This document shows, piece after piece, positions 27,289 to 34,596 of a stretch of DNA of 64,000 nt. Both the position numbers and the translations under genes were made by a program. The DNA lies in contig NZ_JTDI01000001.1 in assembly GCF_000802225.1 (NCBI RefSeq), forward strand, positions 186,001 to 250,000. The letters run 5' to 3'. The notes beneath the pieces were generated by a model, which saw only the letters and a program-made list of their open reading frames with translations, did not search any database and was not told the DNA's origin. Position 1 is the stretch's first letter, and each line of letters starts with the position of its first letter. The DNA is from Novosphingobium malaysiense (GTDB taxonomy: Bacteria; Pseudomonadota; Alphaproteobacteria; Sphingomonadales; Sphingomonadaceae).

Positions 27289-28305
27289 ATGTTCCAAAAT
27301 CAGGGCCCTACCCTTCTCGGCTTCGACGTCATCTTCGTCGCCACCGTGCTCGCGCTCGTCGCGGCCGGCGCGATGATGCTGGCGATCTATGCCGCGGTCA
27401 CCGTCACCGATCCGATGGCCAAGCGCGTCAAGGCGCTCAACCAGCGCCGCGAAGCGCTCAAGGCCGGTATCGTCACGACTGCGCGCAAGCGCCAGAGCGT
27501 GGTGCGCCGCAACGATACCACCGACCGCATCGGCAGCTTCCTCACCTCCTTCAAGATGCTGCAGGACAGCCAACTCAAGGATATCCAGCAGAAGCTGGCG
27601 CAGGCCGGCATCCGCAAGAAGGAATGGGCCGTCGGCGTCGTCTTCGCGCGCCTCGTGGCGCCGATCGTGCTGGGCGGGCTGGCCGCCCTCGTGATCTACT
27701 GGATCGACTACTTTCCGGAGTGGAGCAGCTTCAAGAAGTTCATGGGCTTCGCGGCCATGCTTGGTGCCGGCTACAAGGGACCGGACATCTTCATCCAAAA
27801 CCTCGTCACGAAGCGTACCGATGCCATTCGCAAGGGCCTTCCCGACGCGCTCGACCTGCTGGTCATCTGCGCCGAGGCCGGCCTTACCGTCGACGCCGCT
27901 TTCGAGCGCGTCGCTCGCGAGCTGGGTCGCGCCTATCCGGAACTGGGCGACGAGTTCTCGCTCACGTCGATCGAACTGTCGTTCCTTACCGAGCGCCGTC
28001 AGGCCTTCGAGAACCTCGCCTGGCGCGTGAACCTCGATGCGGTCAAGGGCGTGGTCACGACGATGATCCAGACCGAACGCTACGGCACTCCGCTGGCATC
28101 AGCGCTGCGCGTGCTGTCGGCCGAATTCCGCAACGAGCGCATGATGCGCGCCGAGGAAAAGGCCGCCCGCCTGCCCGCGATCATGACGGTGCCGCTGATC
28201 CTGTTCATTCTGCCGACGCTCTTCATCGTCATTCTCGGCCCGGCTGCCTGCTCGATCGCAGACGCCTTCTCCGGCGGAGATCCGCATCCGCCCAAGGCCG
28301 GCTGA
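27289..28305 (+). CDS. tadC: Tad pilus inner-membrane protein TadC
   Basis: 338 residues, the second GspF-like platform protein. Visible: DALDLLVICAEAGLTVDAAFERVA, AENLAWRV-like block and MIQTERYGTPLASALRVLSAEFRNERMMRAEEKA in the cytosolic domain, with membrane helices at the N-terminus, around residues 118-150 and at the C-terminus (PLILFILPTLFIVILGPA). Lies 18 bases after tadB and is the last tad gene here. Confidence 0.92.
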   Translation: MFQNQGPTLLGFDVIFVATVLALVAAGAMMLAIYAAVTVTDPMAKRVKALNQRREALKAGIVTTARKRQSVVRRNDTTDRIGSFLTSFKMLQDSQLKDIQQKLAQAGIRKKEWAVGVVFARLVAPIVLGGLAALVIYWIDYFPEWSSFKKFMGFAAMLGAGYKGPDIFIQNLVTKRTDAIRKGLPDALDLLVICAEAGLTVDAAFERVARELGRAYPELGDEFSLTSIELSFLTERRQAFENLAWRVNLDAVKGVVTTMIQTERYGTPLASALRVLSAEFRNERMMRAEEKAARLPAIMTVPLILFILPTLFIVILGPAACSIADAFSGGDPHPPKAG

Positions 28306-28323
28306 CGCAGGCCACACGAATTT

Positions 28324-28364
28324 CCCGGCCGGTTCCCTCGCCGCGTGCGAGAGGGCCGGCCGGG
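28324..28364 (+). terminator. Strong GC-rich hairpin after tadC
   Basis: CCCGGCCGG (28324-28332) pairs with CCGGCCGGG (28356-28364), with an imperfect inner stem TCGC/GCGA. There is no T-run, so it is either a weak terminator or a transcript-stabilising hairpin between convergent tadC and the HWE kinase. Confidence 0.5.
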
Positions 28365-28430
28365 CAGAGCCCCGCCACCCACAAAGCGCGCCCCGCCGGC
28401 CGGTTGCGGAACCGCCGCGACGCTTGACCA

Positions 28431-29495
28431 TCAATGAGCGCTTGGAAGCTGGAAGGACATCTCAATCCGCAGCCCGTCTGGCCGGTAGTGACGCGTCACG
28501 CGGCCATCGGGCAGGCTCTTGATCAGGGTCTTGATGAGCCGCGATCCGAACCCATCCTGTGCCGGCTTCTCGACGCGCGGTCCGTTGGATTCCTGCCAGA
28601 TGCAGACGAGGCGCCTGCCATCATCATCGCCATCCATCGTCCAGGACACGTCCAGCCTTCCCGAATCGCGCGACATTGCCCCGTACTTGCAGGCATTGGT
28701 GATCAGCTCGTGGAAGATCATGCCAAGGTTCTGTCCGCTCGCCGGTTCCACCTGTACGTCGGGCCCGTCGATCGACACGCGCCCGGTGGCACTGCCCACC
28801 ACCGGGGTTATCGAATTCTCGATGAGCTGGCGCCAACTGACACTCTTCCAGTCACCGACATAACCTAGTTCCTTGAACCGCGAGAGCGACAGAAGGCGCT
28901 CTTCATAGGCGCTGTAGATCTCCTTCGGCAGGTGCCGGCTGATGGTCATTCTCGAGATCGCCGTAATCAGCGCCGTATTGTTCTTGAGCCGATGGGACAT
29001 CTCACGCGACATCATGTCGGCAATGCCCAGTTCGCCCATCCGCGGGGTGATATCGATGAAAGCGCCAATACTGCCGCGCAATGCCCCCGCCTTGTCGCGT
29101 AGGGGTATCGTGTGACCGGAAATGAAGATGGTTCCCCCGTCGTCGAAGCGAATCTCGCATTCCGAGCGGGCCACAGTCCTGCCGGTGGCGGCGGCGACCT
29201 GCAAGGGCAGTTCCTCGGGCGGGACAAGCCGGTCGCCATGGTACACCCGGAAGGGCGGCGCTTCGTCTTCTGCAGCGCTTTGCGACAGGTTGCCGCCGTG
29301 TGGCACCCGCAGCAAAGACTTTGCAGCCAAGTTGCCGAAAATCTTGCTGCAATATTGATCGCTGCTGACCAATATCGCGACCGGAATCTGGTCAAGCAGA
29401 TCCCATAGCTCGCGTTTATCTACCTGTATAGCCTCGCAATTCGCAACCAAATCCTCTTGTAGCCAAGCATGCAGATTCTCCTGGAGTGCAGTCAT
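28431..29495 (-). CDS. HWE-family sensor histidine kinase with PAS domain
   Basis: 354 residues from ATG 29495; the frame is open to 29639 without a better start. There is no membrane segment, so it is cytosolic. A PAS domain (about 28-150, LLDQIPVAILVSS ... GAFIDITPR) precedes the kinase core. The phosphoacceptor is in EMSHRLKNNTALI (H168), the N-box is HELITNACKYGA, and a GFGSRLIKTLI G-box follows. The Arg-Leu-Lys-Asn H-box and lack of an F-box place it in the HWE/HisKA_2 group, common in alphaproteobacterial light, stress and general stress responses. No response regulator lies next to it. Confidence 0.88.
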   Translation of the reverse strand: MTALQENLHAWLQEDLVANCEAIQVDKRELWDLLDQIPVAILVSSDQYCSKIFGNLAAKSLLRVPHGGNLSQSAAEDEAPPFRVYHGDRLVPPEELPLQVAAATGRTVARSECEIRFDDGGTIFISGHTIPLRDKAGALRGSIGAFIDITPRMGELGIADMMSREMSHRLKNNTALITAISRMTISRHLPKEIYSAYEERLLSLSRFKELGYVGDWKSVSWRQLIENSITPVVGSATGRVSIDGPDVQVEPASGQNLGMIFHELITNACKYGAMSRDSGRLDVSWTMDGDDDGRRLVCIWQESNGPRVEKPAQDGFGSRLIKTLIKSLPDGRVTRHYRPDGLRIEMSFQLPSAH

Positions 29496-29804
29496 TAACT
29501 GTCGCACGCGCCCACTCCGAGTCGACGAATTTGGGGCAGACAAACATATTCGTAAACGAACCCGATGCAATAATCTCAAATAACAGGAACGAGGTTTGCG
29601 CGATTGGCGCACCTTTACCCGGGTGGCGGCTCTCCCCACAGCGCGAGGCCGTCTCGACGTTGCTTGCCCGATGCGTCTGCGGCGAAACGCCCGGAGCGTA
29701 TGTCCACTTGAATACGCGTGTCAGCTTGCCGTCAGCTCCGACGTTCAAACCGCAATGCGACGGGCAGCATTGTCGGGGGCAACGACAGAGGAGTTTTGAA
29801 AGTC
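29496..29804. other. Divergent intergenic region between HWE kinase and secreted protein
   Basis: 309 bases without a convincing gene. It must hold both divergent promoters. A 6-bp inverted repeat GCGTAT (29696-29701)/ATACGC (29712-29717) is the only clear dyad. I found no clear EcfG-type GGAAC...CGTT promoter. Confidence 0.4.
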
Positions 29805-30155
29805 ATGTTCTCGAACACATCGAAGGCCCGCATTCTGGCTGGCGCAGCTCTTGGTCTTTCGCTCGTCGCAAGCCCGGCACTTGCCGGCCCCGGCGGCGGC
29901 ATGGGTGGCGCAATGCGGGGATCCATGGGCAGCGGAATGATGATGGGATCGTCATCGGGCATGGGCTCGATGGACCGCATCAGAACCCGGGACCTCAGCC
30001 GCGACCAAGTGCGCGAGATGCGGCAGGAACGCGATCGCACCCGCACGCAGAGCCAGACCCGCACACAAGACCAGTCCCAGACCCATGCCATGACTCAGGC
30101 GCAGAACCGGACGCAGGACATGGGAAGCGGCGCGGCAGCAACCCCCGGCAGCTAA
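29805..30155 (+). CDS. Secreted low-complexity Gly/Met- and Gln/Thr/Arg-rich protein
   Basis: 116 residues from ATG 29805 (AGAGGAG lies 11 bases upstream; TTG 29796 is an alternative). A signal peptide (ILAGAALGLSLVASPALA) is followed by a Gly/Met/Ser-rich stretch, a charged helix (SRDQVREMRQERDRTR) and a Gln/Thr/Arg-rich tail with repeated TRTQ and QSQT units. I do not recognise a family. Such composition suggests a periplasmic or envelope protein, possibly metal- or stress-related, but that is only inference. It is followed by its own terminator. Confidence 0.7.
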   Translation: MFSNTSKARILAGAALGLSLVASPALAGPGGGMGGAMRGSMGSGMMMGSSSGMGSMDRIRTRDLSRDQVREMRQERDRTRTQSQTRTQDQSQTHAMTQAQNRTQDMGSGAAATPGS

Positions 30156-30178
30156 GCGCCTTTCGCCCCCCACCCCTG

Positions 30179-30215
30179 CCCCTCCCCGGCGCAAGCTGTG
30201 GGAGGGGTTTTCTTT
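30179..30215 (+). terminator. Rho-independent terminator
   Basis: CCCCTCCC (30179-30186) pairs with GGGAGGGG (30200-30207), followed by TTTTCTTT. It ends the transcript of the low-complexity secreted protein gene. Confidence 0.85.
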
Positions 30216-30232
30216 GATCACGGCGTAGGCGC

Positions 30233-31123
30233 TCAATCCCTTTCGCCGAAGACCCGGCAGGCAACGGCATCGACCCGGGAAATCATTTCGGGATCGCGCG
30301 CTTCCGGAGCCGTGATGAAGGCATGCTCCAGCGCGGTGTCGATCGGACTCGGATCGCGTAAATTCTGCAGCTTGAGAGCCATGGCGCTCAACGTGTCGCG
30401 CGCGGTGCGGGCATTGGCGTGAAGCACGGAGAGCACGTCGGTCACTTCCACCCCGGCCTCTTCCTCACGCCAGCAGTCGTAATCGGTGACCATCGCCAGC
30501 AGCGCGTAGGGCAGTTCCGCCTCGCGGGCGAGCCGCACTTCGGGCATCGCGGTCATGCCAATGACGTCGGCGCCCCATGCCCGATACATGCGGCTTTCGG
30601 CACGGGTGGAGAATTGCGGCCCCTCGATCGCGACATAACAGCCGCCGGTGTGCACCTGACCGCCCGCCTCATGCGCTGCGGCCGCCAGCATGCCGGACAA
30701 CCGCGCGCAGACCGGATCGGCAAGGCTCACGTGGGCGACGAGGCCTGGGCCGAAGAAGCTGTTCTCGCGTGAATTGGTGCGGTCGATGAACTGGTCCACC
30801 GCCACAAACTGCCCGGGCACCAGTTCCTCGCGCAAAGAGCCCACCGCGGAGAGCGAAACCAGATCGGTCACGCCGCAGCGCTTCAAAACGTCGATATTGG
30901 CGCGGTAGTTCACTTGCGAGGGCGGGATGCGGTGCCCTGCCCCGTGGCGCGCGAGAAAGGTGAAACGCACGCCATTGAGGCGGCCGGTAATGACCGGGCC
31001 CGACGGCTCGCCAAAGGGGCTGGAGACGGCGATCTCCTGCGCGTCCTCCAGATCGATGCCCGCGGCCAGTCCCGAGCCGCCGATCACCCCGATGTGCCAG
31101 TAGCTGCTTTTCTCAGCGCGCAA
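30233..31123 (-). CDS. mtnP: S-methyl-5'-thioadenosine phosphorylase
   Basis: 296 residues from TTG 31123; the start overlaps the end of the upstream tetR by 11 bases and no ATG start fits. Blocks of the MTAP/PNP-2 family are clear: IGVIGGSGL, FLARHGAGHRIPPSQVNYRANI, LSAVGSLREELVPGQFVAVDQFIDRT, YVAIEGPQFSTRAESRMYR, VIGMTAMPEVRLAREAEL and MVTDYDCWRE. It splits methylthioadenosine from polyamine or quorum-signal synthesis for methionine salvage. Coupled to the regulator gene and SDR on the same strand. Confidence 0.93.
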   Translation of the reverse strand: MRAEKSSYWHIGVIGGSGLAAGIDLEDAQEIAVSSPFGEPSGPVITGRLNGVRFTFLARHGAGHRIPPSQVNYRANIDVLKRCGVTDLVSLSAVGSLREELVPGQFVAVDQFIDRTNSRENSFFGPGLVAHVSLADPVCARLSGMLAAAAHEAGGQVHTGGCYVAIEGPQFSTRAESRMYRAWGADVIGMTAMPEVRLAREAELPYALLAMVTDYDCWREEEAGVEVTDVLSVLHANARTARDTLSAMALKLQNLRDPSPIDTALEHAFITAPEARDPEMISRVDAVACRVFGERD

Positions 31124-31766
31124 GGATACCTGCCATGATGATGTCTATGGTGTGTTCGCGGTAGCGGTCGCGCAGTTCCTCGGTCAACGTGTCCTGATCG
31201 AAGCAGTGCTTGAGCACGAGACGCGTGGAGAAGAACCGGTCCACCGCGCCGGTCACCGTGAAGTAGAAAAGTTGCGGATCGATTTCACGGAACACGCCCG
31301 CCTTCACCCCCTCGCCGATGAGTTGCTCGTAGGCGCGATAGATCGGCGAGAGATAGCACTCGGCGATGCGGCGCGCCTCGGCATCGTCGCTCTCGCGGAT
31401 GACGCGCATCGTCAGGCGGTTGAGATAGGGCACCGCGTAGAAGGTATCGACGACCTTCCACAAGTGGCGGCGCAGCTTGTCTTCCGGGTTCCACTGGTCC
31501 TTCGCCACCAGCGCATCCACACTGGTGACGATCACCTGCCAGTCGCGCTCGAGCAAGGCCTTGAGCAGACCGGCCTTGTTGCCGAAGTAGTATTTGACCA
31601 GCGCCGAATTGAGACCCGAGCGGAGCGACAGCTCCGACAGCGAAATGTCGATCACGTCGCCTTCGCGCATGATCGCACTGGCCGTATCCAGCAGCAGGGC
31701 ACGCGCACCCGGAGGGGCCGCCAGACCGGCCGCGCCCCCCGCCTGCGTCGTGTTGCGACCCGCCAT
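31113..31766 (-). CDS. TetR family transcriptional regulator
   Basis: 217 residues. The N-terminal helix-turn-helix is ISLSELSLRSGLNSALVKYYFGNKAGLLKALL (about residues 40-71), and the C-terminal ligand domain is helical, ending IIMAGILAR. The type with VKYYFGNKAGL occurs near fatty-acid/acyl-CoA genes in sphingomonads. It lies eight bases after the SDR gene and overlaps mtnP by 11 bases, so it probably controls this SDR unit. Confidence 0.9.
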   Translation of the reverse strand: MAGRNTTQAGGAAGLAAPPGARALLLDTASAIMREGDVIDISLSELSLRSGLNSALVKYYFGNKAGLLKALLERDWQVIVTSVDALVAKDQWNPEDKLRRHLWKVVDTFYAVPYLNRLTMRVIRESDDAEARRIAECYLSPIYRAYEQLIGEGVKAGVFREIDPQLFYFTVTGAVDRFFSTRLVLKHCFDQDTLTEELRDRYREHTIDIIMAGILAR

Positions 31767-31774
31767 GGCCGTCC

Positions 31775-32560
31775 TTACTTCGGCCCCATGCGGATCGCGC
31801 CGTCGAGGCGGACCGATTCGCCGTTCATGTAGTCATGCTCGACCATGAAGAGCGCAAGCTTGGCATATTCCTCGGGCTTGCCCAGGCGCTTGGGGAACGG
31901 GACCATCTCGGCCAGGGCGTCCTGCACCTGCTGCGGCATGCCGGCCATCATCGGCGTTTCGAAAATGCCCGGCAGGATCGTGTTCACGCGAATGCCGTTG
32001 GCCATGAGATCGCGCGCGACCGGCAGCGTCATCGCCAGCACGCCGCCCTTCGAGGCCGCATAGGCAGCCTGGCCGATCTGGCCATCCTGCGCTGCAACCG
32101 AGGCCGTGTTGACGATCGCGCCCCGCGAACCGGCCTCGTCCACCGGATCGAGCGCGACCATGCCCGCGGCCGACTTGCTGATGCAGCGGAAGGTGCCGAC
32201 GAGGTTGATGGCAATCGCCTTCTCGAACAGGCCCATGTCGTGCGCCTTGGGCTCGCCGGTCTCGCGGTTCTTGCCCACCGTCTTGCAGGCCGGGGCGATA
32301 CCTGCGCAGTTGACGAGGATGCGCTCCTGTCCATGCGCCTCTCGCGCCTTCGCGAACCCGGCGTCGACACTTGCATCGTCGGTGACGTTGACTTCGCAGA
32401 AGACGCCGCCGATCTCCTTGGCGATCGTCTCGCCCGCCTCGGTGTTGAGGTCGAAGATCGCGACTTTCACCCCCTGCGCCGCCAGCGCGCGCGCCGTGGC
32501 TGCACCCAACCCAGAGGCGGCACCAGTCACGACCGCGGCAACGCTGCTATCAAGCTTCAT
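31775..32560 (-). CDS. SDR family 3-hydroxyacyl-CoA dehydrogenase-like protein
   Basis: 261 residues from ATG 32560, which has AGGAAGGG upstream. Motifs are VTGAASGLGAATARAL (NAD binding), NCAGIAPACKTVG, a serine in IVNTASVAA and YAASK, with the long insertion between NAG and the catalytic serine typical of type-2 (HSD17B10-like) 3-hydroxyacyl-CoA dehydrogenases. The C-terminus NGESVRLDGAIRMGPK also fits that group. Probable beta-oxidation role, regulated by the TetR encoded downstream. First gene of the unit. Confidence 0.88.
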   Translation of the reverse strand: MKLDSSVAAVVTGAASGLGAATARALAAQGVKVAIFDLNTEAGETIAKEIGGVFCEVNVTDDASVDAGFAKAREAHGQERILVNCAGIAPACKTVGKNRETGEPKAHDMGLFEKAIAINLVGTFRCISKSAAGMVALDPVDEAGSRGAIVNTASVAAQDGQIGQAAYAASKGGVLAMTLPVARDLMANGIRVNTILPGIFETPMMAGMPQQVQDALAEMVPFPKRLGKPEEYAKLALFMVEHDYMNGESVRLDGAIRMGPK

Positions 32561-32623
32561 GTGTGTTTCCCTTCCTGCATCAGCCCTGCTCTCCTTGCCG
32601 CCGGGGGCGGACAAGTGCGGTCC

Positions 32624-32643
32624 GTTGATTTAATCAACCGGTT
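32624..32643. promoter_or_regulatory. Palindromic operator candidate before the SDR-tetR-mtnP unit
   Basis: GTTGATT-T-AATCAAC (32624-32638) is a perfect 7-bp inverted repeat, overlapped on its right side by AACCGGTT (32636-32643), an 8-bp palindrome. It lies about 65-85 bases upstream of the SDR start, a suitable place for the local TetR protein to bind. The binding is inference. Confidence 0.5.
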
Positions 32644-32739
32644 AAACAGCAGGCACGGACAGGTCAATCAGGCAGGATGAAATCCGCTCCGGCGTCTTTG
32701 GAACACCGAGCCGCAGCGTACGTCGCCATTGATCTCCGA

Positions 32740-33030
32740 TCAGCCCGCCGGCTGGAGACCGCGCTGGACCTGCGAACGTTCAATGTTCGAACGATCCCCC
32801 CGGCGCTGCGCTTCCCATTCGCTCTTGTGCATGCAGACCTTCTTGGACCGCAAAAGCGAACCCACTTCCTTGATGCGTTCGCAGATCACGGGATCGGCTT
32901 TCGCTTCGCTCTCGGCGGGGTCGGCTGCTGCCGTCTTGGCCTTTACGTCGGCTTCGGCAGTCGGATCTGCAATGGCAGGAAAAGAGACCACGAGAGCCGT
33001 GGCGGCAACAACACCGGAAAGGATACGCAT
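32740..33030 (-). CDS. Small secreted protein, sphingomonad type
   Basis: 96 residues from ATG 33030 with GGAGA upstream. A signal peptide (MRILSGVVAATALVVSFPAIA) is followed by an Ala/Glu/Lys-rich linker. A short conserved-looking core follows (ICERIKEVGSLLRSKKVCMHKSEWEAQR) in which two cysteines are 16-17 residues apart and may form a disulfide. Similar small periplasmic proteins are common in sphingomonads as I recall; their function is unknown. The opposite-strand frame here is a shadow. Confidence 0.72.
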   Translation of the reverse strand: MRILSGVVAATALVVSFPAIADPTAEADVKAKTAAADPAESEAKADPVICERIKEVGSLLRSKKVCMHKSEWEAQRRGDRSNIERSQVQRGLQPAG

Positions 33031-33111
33031 GAATGTCTCCGCGGCACGATCACCAACGATCGAGTGCCTGTTCTGAAGGATATTTCAGAGTAATTCGAAT
33101 TGAATGGAGCT

Positions 33112-34596
33112 TCAAGTGCGCGCGACGTCGAAGGCGATAGTCATGCGCTCGCCGGCACGGAAAGGCCGCGTGCCATGCCACATCCAGGACGGGAACAGCA
33201 CAAGGCGCGCTTCTCGCGGTTCGACGCAATGGCGAGGATCGAGAGCCAGACCCAGTTCCGCCGGCGCACCGCCAAGATCGAGTTGCCCTTCCCTGCCGTT
33301 CAGGTCGTCGGGCAGCGACAGATAGAGGGCCGAACTGATCCAGCCCTGCGGGTGATGATGGGGCGTGTGGAAGCCCGAACCGGTCAGCCGCACGGACCAG
33401 CTCCCGGCAAACCGGGGCCGCGAGGTACGCTTCTGCGAGAGCATCGGATGTGCCGGATCGGAATCGGGCAGATCGGCAGCGAAACGCGTCACCTCACGGC
33501 GGAGCACTTCCCGTACGCGCGCGATTTGCGGATCGATCCGGGCCAGCAGCGCGCCTTCCGTCTGCGTGCCATTGCGCACCGACTGGTCCAGGAACCGTCC
33601 GGACCCTTCGTGCAATTGCCGCAGCAGCTCGCGCAGCGATTCGAGGCCGAGTTCATCCGGATCGAGATCGACGACCTTCCAGAGGCCGGGCTGCCCGCCG
33701 AGCCAATCGGCGCGGGGGTCATTGCAAAGCCGCCAGGCCAATTCGGCATAGGGCCATACACCCTCGGCGCCCGGCTGCGACAGCCATGGCTCGACTACCG
33801 CGGCGGCCTGGTCGGGCTGGCCATTGCGCAGGTAATGCCGGGCAAGCCAGACCGCATGTCCCGCATCGCCCGGCGCCCCCAATGCATCGTACAGGTGCGC
33901 AGCCTCGTCGCCGCGACCCGTCTCGTCGAGCGCAGCGGCGCGCATCAGAACATAGGGGGCCAGCGCACCGCGCGTCGCAATGGCGCTTTTGGCCCGCTCC
34001 AGCGCCTCCGGATACCGCTCGCCTTCCAGCAGCAAGGCGATGCCCATGCGGTGGAGTTCGTCACCCTGCGGAAACCGGGCCAATGCGCGGTCGATACTGG
34101 AAAGTGCCGAGCCATCCTGACCCAATAGCGCGGCCAACTGGGCATATTGCCTGTGGCCTTCCATCCATCCGGGGTTGGCCGCGAGCATCGCATCGAGCTC
34201 GGCCAAGCCCCGCGCGCCGTCGCCTTCGGCAAACCGGGCCGAAGCCAGGCCGAGCCGGATCTCGGGCTTGGAGGGTGCAAGCCGGATCGACTGCTCGAAC
34301 AGCGCCGAAGCCGGCCGCCCGGCTTCGAGTGTGACATGGGCAAGCGCGTGAAGAATACCGGCGTTTTCAGGGACAATCCGGCGCGCCTGCACCAGCGCGG
34401 AGATTGCCGTTTCCCGGCGATCCAACGCGCGGCGTAGCATCGCCACCCAATGCAGCAGAGTGGCATTTCGCGGTTGTCGCTCAAGATACGAGGACAGCTT
34501 GCATTCCGCTTCTTCTTCGCGACCATCGGACAGCGCCTGTTCCGCGAGCCTCGCCATTGCCTCTGGATCGTCCGACATGGCCGAGTCAGCCGCCAT
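33112..34596 (-). CDS. TPR protein with putative 2OG-Fe(II) oxygenase domain
   Basis: 494 residues from ATG 34596, which has GGAG nine bases upstream and overlaps the previous gene by 11 bases. Residues 1-290 are tetratricopeptide-like helical repeats (for example LEAGRPASALFEQSIRLAPSKPEIRLGLA). The C-terminal domain has HTPHHHPQGW (410-419), SSALYLSLPDD, LFPSWMWHGTRPF (467-479) and RMTIAFDV, the double-stranded beta-helix pattern of the 2OG-FeII_Oxy_5 group with iron-binding His residues and a late Arg for 2-oxoglutarate. No signal peptide is seen, so it acts in the cytosol. Co-transcribed with the TPR-sulfotransferase upstream; together they look like modification enzymes. Confidence 0.83.
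   Translation of the reverse strand: MAADSAMSDDPEAMARLAEQALSDGREEEAECKLSSYLERQPRNATLLHWVAMLRRALDRRETAISALVQARRIVPENAGILHALAHVTLEAGRPASALFEQSIRLAPSKPEIRLGLASARFAEGDGARGLAELDAMLAANPGWMEGHRQYAQLAALLGQDGSALSSIDRALARFPQGDELHRMGIALLLEGERYPEALERAKSAIATRGALAPYVLMRAAALDETGRGDEAAHLYDALGAPGDAGHAVWLARHYLRNGQPDQAAAVVEPWLSQPGAEGVWPYAELAWRLCNDPRADWLGGQPGLWKVVDLDPDELGLESLRELLRQLHEGSGRFLDQSVRNGTQTEGALLARIDPQIARVREVLRREVTRFAADLPDSDPAHPMLSQKRTSRPRFAGSWSVRLTGSGFHTPHHHPQGWISSALYLSLPDDLNGREGQLDLGGAPAELGLALDPRHCVEPREARLVLFPSWMWHGTRPFRAGERMTIAFDVART

Noticed and set aside
26791..27798. Minus-strand frame of 335 codons over tadB-tadC
   Set aside because: His/Asp-rich antisense shadow crossing two real genes.
29496..29804. 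EcfG general-stress promoter near the HWE kinase
   Set aside because: GGAAC is present near 29587, but no CGTT at the right distance follows on either strand.
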